Part shown: positions 10,351 through 20,206 of the stretch, piece after piece
Numbering within the stretch: position 1 is the stretch's first letter
Layout: each line of letters starts with the position of its first letter
Source: Zingiber officinale
Lineage: Eukaryota; Streptophyta; Magnoliopsida; Zingiberales; Zingiberaceae
DNA: 64,000 bases
Assembly: GCF_018446385.1 (NCBI RefSeq)
Contig: NC_056002.1
Span: 30,056,636 to 30,120,635, forward strand
Direction: 5' to 3'
Notes under the pieces: model-generated
The model's input: the letters and a program-made list of their open reading frames with translations, nothing else
Databases searched by the model: none
Told to the model about the DNA's origin: nothing
Translations under genes and position numbers: made by a program

Positions 10351-12222
10351 TAGAAAGAGAGATTTTTTCTAAACAGAATTCTGTTATTTTTCTTTCTTTG
10401 TAACTTACAGCAAACCTATAAAAAGGAGTAGGCGGTGGCTCATAAAACCTAAATTTTCTAATTCTCCACAATCCTCTTCTCTCCTTATGGTCGGCACTCC
10501 TCTTCCTCCTCCTCACCTTGCTAGGGGCGCCCCTTCCTCACCTTGCAAAGGTCGCCCCCTCCTCTCCTTGCTTAGGGTCGGCGACCCCCTTCCTCTCCTA
10601 GCTAGGGTCAGTGCCCCTTTCTAGCAATCCATTGGTGGCTGATGGCTTGAAGAAGAGGAAGAAGATTTGAAGGTGCCCCATCGTAGAGCCTCCTTTTGTA
10701 GCCGGCGGTTTGGAAACCGAGAAGAGAAGGAGGGTGGTGTTGTCTTGGTAGATCATCGCCCACACGACGTCCAAGAAGAGGAGAGGAATACGACAGAAGA
10801 TCAAGAGATCTTTAGCTACAAAGAAAAGGTACAACTAGTTCTTTAATTCCGCTGCGTATCTAGTTTTGTTTTCTTTGTATCATTTTTGGAATACCAACAC
10901 AAGAGGCCAGCGATCTTGTACTTCGATCAAGGTGTTCTTTGATCATTCAAGAACTTAATTAATTGATCAAATACATGTTTGATCGAACATACGGGTTGTT
11001 AGGAAAAGTTTTGTTCTTGTACAATTTTTTTGTACAGGGAAATTGAAAAAAATGAAATTCCAGCACTTTCAAGTGGTATCAAAGCATAGTTTATGGTTCT
11101 ATGTAATTGGTTTTTGGTTAAATTATGCATTGCTCATATATAAATTTAGGCCGGATAATAATAGGACGTGCAAGATAGATTAACTCTGTGGTTGCATGCA
11201 TCCTAAATCCAACTATTATGGCTTTGTGTGTTTGTGTATGATTTGAACCCTCGGGCATGTCGAGGTTGTTTGTGTGTGCATGATTGTAATAATTAAATAT
11301 GGTCGGTTGTCGTATTATTTTTTTACATTTTGTTCGATCTAGATTACATGTAAATTTCTTTGTGGAATATAGGATCGATAAATATAAATTTTATTTCTTT
11401 ATGTTGCGGATTGTATCCTTGCTATGCATGATGCTATTTTGAGGAATGGAGGCGCCGCGGAGAAGGAAGCGAGATAGACGCGACGACTTGATCCATTGGC
11501 GGCACATTGGAGGACAGTGATCCATTGCCGGCATATTGGAGGACAACGTTGGATGAGGCCATAATAGTTGGAAATTTTATTTTCATATTTATTGCCTTTA
11601 TATGCTGTTTTTGTGTGTTGTGATGCTGTGTTTATGTGCTGTGATGTGTGTGCATGTTAAAATTCTTTAATTTAAATAACTAAGTAGGAGAGAGATTATT
11701 TAAATAAATTCCACGGTCTTCATTACTGGTTTGTAAGTAATGCATTTAAACTTACGTGTTGGCTTTAAGTGTCTTCCTCCATATCTGATGAGTTTGTTTG
11801 CGGATCACTAGATCAAACTTCCTCTATGGATAATTATAGGAAATTATTTAGGTTTGTGTGATCTTCTCCATCTGAAGGGGCACAATCCTAATTAATGGAC
11901 TAAGTATCAAGTAATGGTATATACTTAGGCACATTTAATAATATCCTCCCCATCAGAGTCACTGCTATTATTTGTGTGACCGAAGATGAATCAACTATTA
12001 ATTTTATTTGTAAAGTTAGGTTAACAAGATAATAAAATTAATGGGTAAAACCTTCTCTTACAAATGTTTGAATTAATATACGTCCACACTATCGTGGCAT
12101 ATAAAATTCACGGTGTTTTGAGGTGTTGGTGAATTTAAATTATATTGTTTGAGGAATCAATATTATTTTAAATTCTAAAGTTTTGATCCAATATTTTATT
12201 TTATGATTCTCAGGATTTCAAA

Positions 12223-13680
12223 ATGACGTTCAATCCTCTTGTTGTTATTTTAAAAGAAAACAAACTTACTGGTTCAAATTATATTGATTACAAACGAAAC
12301 TTGGACATTGTCTTAACTGCTGAAGAATATAAGTTTGTACTTCTTGAGGTCTGTCATAGCGTGCATGATAAGGATTCTAGTGTAGAGGAGATAGAGAGAC
12401 ATACGAAATGGGTCAAGGCAGATGAGATGATGCGGTGTTACATTTTGGCTTCTATGTCAAATGTGCTGCAACATCAACATCAGGCTCTACCCACTACCTA
12501 TGACATGATGTTCAATCTCAAGGAACTCTTCGGACACCAGAATCGGGCTGCCAGGCAGGAGAACAATAAAGGTGTATCTTATTCATTAGTTGTTGAAACA
12601 TGTTTAGCGGTGTTATCTACCGGTACCTGGTGTGTAGATACGGGAGTCACTGATCATGTCTGCAATTTATTGCAAGGGTTCTAGGAAACCCAACGACTAT
12701 ATGAAGGGGAAATCACCATCCACATGAGTAATGCTACGAGAGTGGCGGTTGTTGCAGTGGGAGATGCTTATTTATCTTTTGATAGGGATAAAAATTTGAT
12801 TCTGAGAAATTATCTTTACGTACTATGTTTTAGAAAGAACTTGATTTCAGTTTCTAAATTATTTATGGATGGATATTCTATTTCTTTTGATGATAAAGTG
12901 GTTGTCAAGAAAAATAGGATGGTTATCTGTTCTGGTGCGTTGGTTAGCAATTTGTATACTCTTAATCCAATAACTCCCATAATGCAACAAATGAAAATTA
13001 ATAACACATCTTCTAATTCTAATAAGAGAAAGCAACCTTCAGAAATGAACCAAATATATCTTTGGCATCTAAGATTGGGTCATATTAACTTGAGTAGGAT
13101 TCAAAGGTTAATAGCCGACGGATCTTTAGGTTCGTTGGTAGTGGAAAACTTTCCAACCTGTGAGTCTTGCTTAGAAGGAAAAATGACCAAAAGGCCTTTT
13201 AAGGCAAAGGGGTATAGAGCCAAAGAAGTGTTGGAATTGGTTCATTCTAATTTGTGTGGGCCTATGACTATCCAGGAAAGAGGTGATTTCTAATATTTTG
13301 TCTCTTTTATAGATGACTATTCGAGATATGAGTACATTTACTTGATGCGCCGCAAGTCTGAGTGCTTTGATAAATTCAAAGAGTACAAGGCTGATATGGA
13401 GAAATGTCATGGTAAAGAATCAAGACACTATGGTCTGATCGTGGTGGAGAGTACCTCTTAGGAGAGTTTAGGAGTTACTTATCAGAGGCCAGGATTCAAT
13501 CCCAATTGTCTGCACCTGGTACATCCCAACAGAATGGTGTGACAGAACGAAGGAATATGACTCTTATGGAAATAGTTAGATCAATGATGAGTTATTCAGA
13601 ATTACCAAATTTGTTTTAGGGATATGCTCTGGAAATGACGGCGTACATTCTGAACTTGGTATATTCTAAGTCAGTACCCT
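12223..13680 (+). pseudogene. Ty1/copia gag, protease and integrase remnant
   Basis: An N-terminal gag segment (LTGSNYIDYKRNLDIVL) resembles the DUF4219/UBN2 family. It is followed by a protease-like TWCVDTGVTDHVC, the GAG-pre-integrase motif LWHLRLGHINLSRIQRL with a downstream CESCLEGKMTKRPF zinc-finger half, and integrase-core sequence (FIDDYSRYEYIYLM, then TSQQNGVTERRN). It belongs to the outer copia element and is interrupted at 13681 by the nested element. Broken; a fossil. Confidence 0.75.
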
Positions 13681-13681
13681 C

Positions 13682-14549
13682 TGTTGGAACCCCAAGATGT
13701 TTTGATGTGATCAAACAAGTTAAGTTAGGTCCTGTTTTGTCTAACCCTTGTGTCTAAGTGTGTAGGAGCTTAGGAACACAGGAAGTCGAGCAGAAGACGC
13801 GGCTAACGAGAAGGACGGCACGGGGAGAGAGCCGACGGGCTCGGTACGTCCGAGGGACGAGGTGACCACGGAAGAGTACACCAGTGGATGAGGAGAACAT
13901 ACACGACGTTCGAGGGACGAGAAATCGGGAAGGAAGGTTGCTCGAGGAAAAGGCCGGAACTTGGGTTCGGGTGAGCCCTATTTCGGATGGCCGAGATCAC
14001 CCAAACTAGCGGAGCCGAAGCGAAAAGACCCGAACCGAGACAAGCTGAACCGGAGAAGGAAAAAAGTCAATTCATGTTGACTTTAGGGCTCCGGGCGCCC
14101 GGAACCCTTCCAGGTGCTCGGAACCCTTCCGGGCACCCGGAACCATTCCGGCCGCTCGGAACCCTTCCGGGCGCTCGGAACCCTTCCGGGTGCCCGGAAC
14201 CCCTTCGGGGCGCCCCGACCAGTGCTATAAATATAGCACTGATCTGCACAGCTTATTCATTCAACTTGTGATCAATTTCTCTGTGCTTTACTTCTCTGTT
14301 TGTGCTGTCAATGCTGTAAGAGGCTACTCCGCCCAGAGGAGATCATCAGATAGTGCGCCGTCTTTTTCTTGGATTAGCAATCCTCTGATTGCAAACCAAG
14401 TAAACCCTCTGTGTCTGATTTCTTTAATTAGTCTCTTCTTTTTATGATTACAAGTGTTTGTTAATTAGTTGAAAATCCGAGAAACGTTAGATTTATTTTT
14501 TTAGGGCAATTCACCCCTCCCCTCTTGCCGACCTCTAAAGGAACCAACA
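13682..14549 (+). repeat. 5' LTR of the TR-GAG element
   Basis: 868 bp. Contains a GC-rich block at about 14090-14210 of short tandem, partly palindromic units around GGAACCCTTCCGGGCGC, expanded compared with the 3' LTR. A TATA-like TATAAATATAGC lies at about 14224. Confidence 0.85.
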
Positions 14550-14604
14550 AGTGGTATCAGAGCAAGGCACTTCAGGAGGACTAACCGCCGATAGAAGCAA
14601 CGAG

Positions 14605-15921
14605 ATGGTCGGACCAAGCATCATTCCACCAAAATTCGAGGGGGACTTCGTACACTGGAAGTGTCGTATGGAGGTATTCCTAAGAACTGATTTCAAAATT
14701 CGGTTAATTATAAAGTATGACTTTGTAGCTCCGACGAATCAGAATGGAGAAGAAAAAGAAGAGAGCCAGTGGACAAAGAAGGAGCAGAGTGATTCCGTAG
14801 CGAACAACCGTGCGGAATATCACCTGCTGAGCGTGTTGCCGCCTCAAGAAGTCAACCGCATCGGAAGCTACTCGTCGGTCAAAGAACTCTGGGAGAAGTT
14901 CCTAGAACTCCACGAAGGGACATCCGAAGCAAAACTGGCTAGAAGAGACATCCTCCGGAACAAACTGACGAACATCCACCTGGAAAAAGGTGAGAAGGTA
15001 GCCGATCTACACGCGAAGGTAAAGGAATTGATTACTGGTCTCGAGAACCTCGGTGAAACGGTAACAAACCAGGACATCGTACGCTACGCACTTAATGCGT
15101 TTCCTAGAACTCCAGAATGGACATCAATCGTCGACGCCTACTATATTTCAAAAGACCTAGAGGTAAGTACTTTAGAAGAATTATTCTTTACTCTTGAGTT
15201 ACATGAAACCAAGTGTGCAGGGACAACAAAGGAATCAAGCCAGATGATCGCACTAAACACAACCAAGAAGGATGAACCCGAGTCAGATTCAGAAGAGGAT
15301 CAGGAAGAAACTTTAAAAAAGTTTTTTAGATCTAATAAGTTTAAAGAAATACAGAATAAAAAGAATCCAAGAAATAGAAGAAGGATGCGTTGCTGCCAGT
15401 GTCAAAGGGAAGGCCACTTAAAAGAAGACTATCCAGAACTAAAGAAGGGCAAAGGCAAGATACCCAAGAAGCACAAGAATCTAAAAGCAACTTGGGACGA
15501 TAGTTCATCATCTAAGTCCGAGATTCAAGAATATGTCGGGATTGCACTGATGGCAAGCTGTGAAGGGCAAATTACATCAGAACCCAACATCGACGAAGGG
15601 GGAGCGACCTCAGATGAATGCGACGAAGCAGGGGGAGAATCAGGCTTCAAGTCTGATATGGTAAGTGAGGTATGTCTCTTACCCCCTGATCAGCTTTATT
15701 TCGGTATTAAGGCTATGGCAAAATCCATATTTAAGTTAGAAAGTAAAAATACTAAATTAAAAAATGAAAACTTAGAAATAAAAAGAACTTTAACAAAATA
15801 TTGTCTAATAGAAGACTTTGATAAAATAAAGTCTGAAAATGATAAATTAAAAGAAGAAATAGAAAATTTGAAAAGTCTACCTGTTCAAATATTTCTACTT
15901 TTAAAAATTATAGAGGATTAA
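14605..15921 (+). CDS. Ty1/copia-type Gag of the TR-GAG element
   Basis: Reads from the first ATG after the primer-binding site, at 14605; the frame is open further upstream but begins inside the primer-binding site without an ATG. The 438-residue product has a DUF4219-like start (PPKFEGDFVHWKCRMEVFL), a UBN2-like body (EGTSEAKLARRDILRNKLT and NLGETVTNQDIVRYALNAFP), an acidic hinge, a basic stretch, a zinc-knuckle-like segment (RCCQCQREGHL, about residue 260) and a C-terminal coiled coil rich in Lys, Glu and Asn. By family it would assemble virus-like particles around element RNA. No protease or polymerase follows. Confidence 0.8.
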   Translation: MVGPSIIPPKFEGDFVHWKCRMEVFLRTDFKIRLIIKYDFVAPTNQNGEEKEESQWTKKEQSDSVANNRAEYHLLSVLPPQEVNRIGSYSSVKELWEKFLELHEGTSEAKLARRDILRNKLTNIHLEKGEKVADLHAKVKELITGLENLGETVTNQDIVRYALNAFPRTPEWTSIVDAYYISKDLEVSTLEELFFTLELHETKCAGTTKESSQMIALNTTKKDEPESDSEEDQEETLKKFFRSNKFKEIQNKKNPRNRRRMRCCQCQREGHLKEDYPELKKGKGKIPKKHKNLKATWDDSSSSKSEIQEYVGIALMASCEGQITSEPNIDEGGATSDECDEAGGESGFKSDMVSEVCLLPPDQLYFGIKAMAKSIFKLESKNTKLKNENLEIKRTLTKYCLIEDFDKIKSENDKLKEEIENLKSLPVQIFLLLKIIED

Positions 15922-16831
15922 ACTGGTATTATAGGTTTCACCAAAGTCAAATTAGAAAAATATCAAAAGCATATGTGCCTAGAAAATACTTGATTAACCC
16001 TGTAGGAAGGAACCTCTATTGAGTTCCAAAAACCTGTTTAATTTAAATTCAAAATTAAAACTTAGCATTTTCAGCGAGAAAAATTAAACAGATAGTTTCT
16101 TTATGAGGCTTTGACTAGAAAGTGGTTGTTTCTCCAATAACCAAGAAGGCCTAGTGTCTCGCCACTGACTGGAAGCTAAGTACTGAAATAAAAAATTTAA
16201 TTGACTAACTGAAAATGCATTAATTCAAAAAATAATGTTTTAAAGGGTTATTCAATTTGTTTTAGAAAATATTTACAAAAATATTCATGTTTGCAAAAAC
16301 ATAGAAAATTATTTGTTAGGAAAATTTTCAGTTGCAAATTTAACAATTTTTTTTAAAAAAAATGTTCAAATTTTTTTAACTTAGAAAAACTTCTAAGTTT
16401 TCTTACTCAGATTTTTTTTTTCAGATACTTAAATTTTTTTTTAAAAAAAAATGTTTAAATTTTTTCTCTAAATTTTTTTTGAAAACTACAATTTCTCTTA
16501 GAAAGTTAATTCTGTTGCACATTTTTTTATAGCTCGTAATTGTCTTAATTAGAAATTTTTTACAGATCCTTAGAAATTTCTCACTTAGAAATTTATGTTA
16601 GGAAAGTGTTTAAACTTTTATTACTTAGAAACGTTTTAACAAAGTTAAATTTTTTCACCTTAGACTTATTTAGGAACTCCAATTTTTTATGTGATCAAAG
16701 GGGGAGAAGTATGTTAAGTCTAGGGGGGAGGTATAATAATTTTTGACAATTATTATTAGCAAATTAATTGTTTTTATTACAGTTGTTTACCCTAGCTTAA
16801 CTTGGGTTGATCATATCAAAAAGGGGGAGAT
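15922..16831 (+). other. Non-coding interior and polypurine tract of the TR-GAG element
   Basis: AT-rich with long T and A runs and no domain-bearing ORF. It ends with the polypurine tract at 16818-16830 directly before the 3' LTR. Confidence 0.6.
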
Positions 16832-17671
16832 TGTTGGAACCTCAAGATGTTTTGATATGATCAAACAAGTTAAATTAGGTCCTGTTTTGTCTAACCCTTG
16901 TGTCTAAGTGTGTAGGAGCTTAGGAACACAGGAAGTCGAGCGGAAGACGCGGCTAACGAGAAGGACGACATGGAGAGAGAGCTGACGGGCTCAGTGCGTC
17001 CGAGGGACGAGAAATCGGGAAGAGTACATCGGTGGACGAGAAGAACGTGTGCGACGTTCGAGGGACGAGAAATCGGGAAGGAAGGCTGCTCGAGGAAAAG
17101 GCCGGAACTTGGGTTTGGGTGAGCTCTATTCAGGATGGCCGAGATCACCCAAGCTAGCAGAGCCGGAGCGAAAAGACCCGAACCGAGACGAGTTGAACCG
17201 GAGAAGGAAAAAAGTCAATTCCTGTTGACTTTAGGGCGCCCGGAACCATTCCGGGCGCCCAGACCGAAGATGTTGACCAGATCGAGTCAAACTCGATTTG
17301 AACGTTGGGGGATAAAGTTTTATCCCCCGAGGGCGCTCCGACCAGTGCTATAAATATAGCACTGATCTGCACAGCTTATTCATTCAACTTGTAATCAATT
17401 TCTCTGTGGTTTACTTCTCTGTTTGTGCTGTCAACACTGTAAGAGGCTACTCCGCCCAGAGAAGATCATCATATAGTGCGCCATCTTTTCCTTGGATTAG
17501 CAATCCTCTGATTGCAAACCAAGTAAACCCTCTGTGTCTGATTTCTTTAATTAGTCTCTTCTTTTTATGATTACAAGTGTTTGTTAATTAGTTGAAAATC
17601 GAAAAAGGTTAGATTTATTTTTGTAGGGTAATTCACCCCTTCCCTCTTGTCAGTCTCTAAAGGGACCAACA
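16832..17671 (+). repeat. 3' LTR of the TR-GAG element
   Basis: 840 bp, closely matching the 5' LTR except for a replaced GC-rich stretch around 17230-17340 and scattered changes. Followed by the CCCTC target duplication and then by resumed copia sequence. Confidence 0.85.
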
Positions 17672-17676
17672 CCCTC

Positions 17677-18174
17677 TACACCCACAAAATTATGGAATGA
17701 GCGTAAGCCTAGTTTGAAACACATTCGGATTTGGAGTAGTCCAACACATGTGCTGAAAGGAGACACTGATAAGTTGGAATCACGTACAGAAGTTCGCTTG
17801 TTCGTGGGATATCCTAGAGGAACGAAATGTGGTTTGTTTTATAGTCCTAAAGATCATAAGGTCATTGTTAGCACTAATACCCGATTTTTAGAAGAGGACT
17901 ATGTAATGAACCATAAGCCCATGAGTAAAATTGTTCTTGAGGAAATAAGAGAGGACATTTCTATCTTAGTACCAACGGTACAAGATGAGATACCACAAGT
18001 AACTGCAATACGTGTCACAAATGATGCACAATTATAGGTAGTGCCTCATCGTAGTGGGGTTGTTAGATAACCTGATAGATTCATGTTTTTGGGAGAGTCT
18101 TCAGACTTGATCCTTGGTGAACATGAAACTGATCCCTGGACATATGATGAAACACTCCAAGATAAAGATGCAAC
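17677..18174 (+). pseudogene. Ty1/copia remnant after the nested insertion
   Basis: Resumes the outer copia element. LFVGYPRGTKCGLFYSPKDHK with TRFLEEDYV is the segment that follows the integrase core in copia polyproteins. No reverse-transcriptase motif follows before the LTR at 18175. Fossil. Confidence 0.7.
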
Positions 18175-20085
18175 TGTTAGAGTGTATACTAAAAGCCTAG
18201 CTTTTTGTAAACATTTATTTTGAAATAAAGAATCACATTGGTCAAATGTCTACATTTATATGCTAAGTGGAGTTGTTTAATTAATTTATATTGCAGATAA
18301 CATGGTGTATAGTGTCACATACAGAAGATCATGTTATCAATTCCTTATAATTATAAACAGTAGCTCACGACTAAGATGGAAAGGAACAAACCATTGGAAT
18401 AGTCGTAGTGTAATTTGGTATTAGTTTATCTTAACTATAAAATTACACTAGAACACTCTGAGTGTATTGAGCAGGACCATTTAAGGTAAGTTCTTTTTAT
18501 ACTGACTGAATAAAAGAACAAGACCTTTGTTATTATAGAAGTGTGTGCTCTTAATCATGGTATAATAACAAGCACATATACTCAATATTCATTTCTTTAA
18601 TTTATCAGAGGGTGTGATTTGGTTCGATAAATCAATAGGCCCGATAAGTTGGGAAATGATATTATTTATATGGTGTGTTGTTAATTATAGAATGAAACTA
18701 TGTCCTAGTAATCTAGGTTGATGATGTCCCCAAGAGGAGCTCATAAGAATTGTCATGTAAACCCTGCAGGTGGACTTAGTCCGACATGACGATAAGGTTG
18801 AGTGGTATTACTCTTGGAGCTAGATATTAATTAAGTGAGTTGTCAGTAACTCATTTGATTAGTGGACATTCTATATCTTAAACACAGGGAGACTAACATA
18901 CTTATGATAAGAAGGAGCTCATATAGTAATATCGTATTGGTGTGGTAGTGCAATAATAACTCTTTAGTGGAATGAGATATTATTGATGAACTCGAGTTGG
19001 GTGTTCGGGGCGAACACGGGAAGCTCAAGTTCATCGGGAGACCAAAATCAATTCCTCCTCTCGGTCCTTGTCGTAGCCTCTTATTTATAAAATATTATAC
19101 CCATCCATATCCACCTTCTTACCCATCTTAAGGTGGTTGGCCAAGCCAAGCTTGGAGCCCAAGCTAGGGGCCGACCAAGATCAAGCCTTGATGGAGCAAG
19201 TAGGTGGTCGGCCCTAACTTGGAGCCCAAGTTGGTGGCCGACCACAATAACATTTAAAGGATTTTAATTTTTAAAATCTTTCCTCATGTGGAAGCCATGA
19301 TTTAAAAGAAAGTTTAAAATTTAAATCTTTTCTTTTACAGCTTTCTACGAAAGATTAAGAGAAAAGTTTGATATCTTTCCTTATTTGTAGTTAAAAGAAA
19401 GATTTTAATTTTTGATAAAACTTTTTTTTTGTAATCATCCTCATGGTTTTAAAAGAAAGTTTTAAAATTTAAATCTTTCATTTTATAGTTTCTACAAAAG
19501 ATTAAGAGAAAAAAATTTGATATCTTTCTTTATTTGTAGATTGAAAGGAAGATTTTAATTTTGAGAAAACTTTCCTTATTATAATCATCCATATATTTTA
19601 ATAGAGAGATTTTAATTTATAAAATTTTCCTTTTATAACCAACCATGAAGGGAATTTTTAAAGAGAAATTTTTATTTTAAAAATTTCCGGAAACAACTTA
19701 GGAAGTTTTAATTTTGTGTTTAAAACTTTCCTTATTTGGAGGAATTGAGGTGGCTGGCCATATTGATAGAGAAAAGGATTTTTTTTTAATCAATTAAATT
19801 TTCCTTTATATGAAAAAGAAAATAAGGAAGTTTTTATTAAAACTTTCCCTATTTATCAAGACCAAGTAATATAAAAGAAAGGGTAGAGGTGATCGATCCT
19901 CTCTTCTTCTTCTTCCCTTATTCTTTTTCTTAAGTGGCCGGCGGCATCATCTTCTTGAAGTGATTTCGGTGGCCGGATTTTACTTGGTTAAGAAGAAGAG
20001 ATAAGAGGTGTTGTTTCCTAACCTCCTTTAGAGTTTGGTTGGTGGTAAAAATTTTTTATCTCTAAAAGACTTTTGGTGACCGAAA

Positions 20086-20088
<3 letters not shown>
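18175..20088 (+). repeat. Second LTR copy of the Ty1/copia element, ending at a poly(A) run
   Basis: Starts TGTTAGAGTGTATAC and matches 7115 onward through the first 0.9 kb. After about 19090 it resembles the inverted solo LTR at 35699-38094 better than the 5' LTR. The family sequence stops at 20088, where 33 A's begin; the last few hundred bases of LTR seen in the other copies are missing. Confidence 0.65.

Positions 20089-20121
<33 letters not shown>
20089..20121 (+). repeat. Run of 33 A's
   Basis: An uninterrupted A33 directly after truncated copia LTR sequence and about 85 bases before the chimeric pseudogene. It may be a simple expansion or the poly(A) of a retrocopied RNA that ended inside the LTR. 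Confidence 0.9.
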
Positions 20122-20126
<5 letters not shown>

Positions 20127-20206
20127 GGAAGCAGGCCAGAAAGCCTCGTCAGGAAGTCGACCTCCTCCAGTGGTGAATTCGGCCCCTCGTTCGAGCGGTC
20201 CGATCG

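Larger units (their letters stand above)
7115..11071 (+). repeat. 5' LTR of the Ty1/copia element, split by a solo LTR
   Basis: The LTR sequence runs 7115-7761 and resumes after 9909 to about 11071, ending just before the primer-binding site. Without the insertion it is about 1.8 kb. A degenerate minisatellite of the AACTTGGTTTGGTTT type lies at about 10212-10350. The same LTR family recurs at 18175-20088 and, inverted, at 35699-38094. Confidence 0.75.
13682..17671 (+). mobile_element. Gag-only LTR retrotransposon (TR-GAG type) nested in the copia integrase
   Basis: 5' LTR 13682-14549 and 3' LTR 16832-17671, both starting TGTTGGAACC and ending ACCAACA. The target duplication is CCCTC (13677-13681 and 17672-17676). 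A primer-binding site TGGTATCAGAGC lies at 14552-14563 and a polypurine tract (AAAAAGGGGGAGA) at 16818-16830. The 2.3-kb interior codes for a copia-type gag only; 15922-16817 is AT-rich and non-coding. This matches the non-autonomous TR-GAG class (family knowledge), which would depend on pol supplied by another element. It is the best-preserved LTR element in the first 35 kb and structurally looks whole. It inserted after the outer copia element. Confidence 0.85.
7115..20088 (+). mobile_element. Broken Ty1/copia retrotransposon carrying two later insertions
   Basis: The 5' LTR (7115-11071) starts TGTTGAG. At 11074 follows a tRNA-iMet type primer-binding site (TGGTATCAAAGC). Coding remnants in order are gag (from 12223), protease and integrase (to about 13676), resuming at 17677-18037 after a nested element. 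A second LTR of the same family starts at 18175 (TGTTAGAGTGTATAC) and ends at 20088 against a run of A's. I do not see a reverse-transcriptase region. The two LTRs differ strongly in their middle, so the copy is old or composite. Lineage within copia not determined. It is broken in several places and is a fossil. Confidence 0.75.

Noticed and set aside
14190-14447. ORFs within the TR-GAG LTRs
   Set aside because: Open by chance in the GC-rich LTR tandem units; gag starts only after the primer-binding site.
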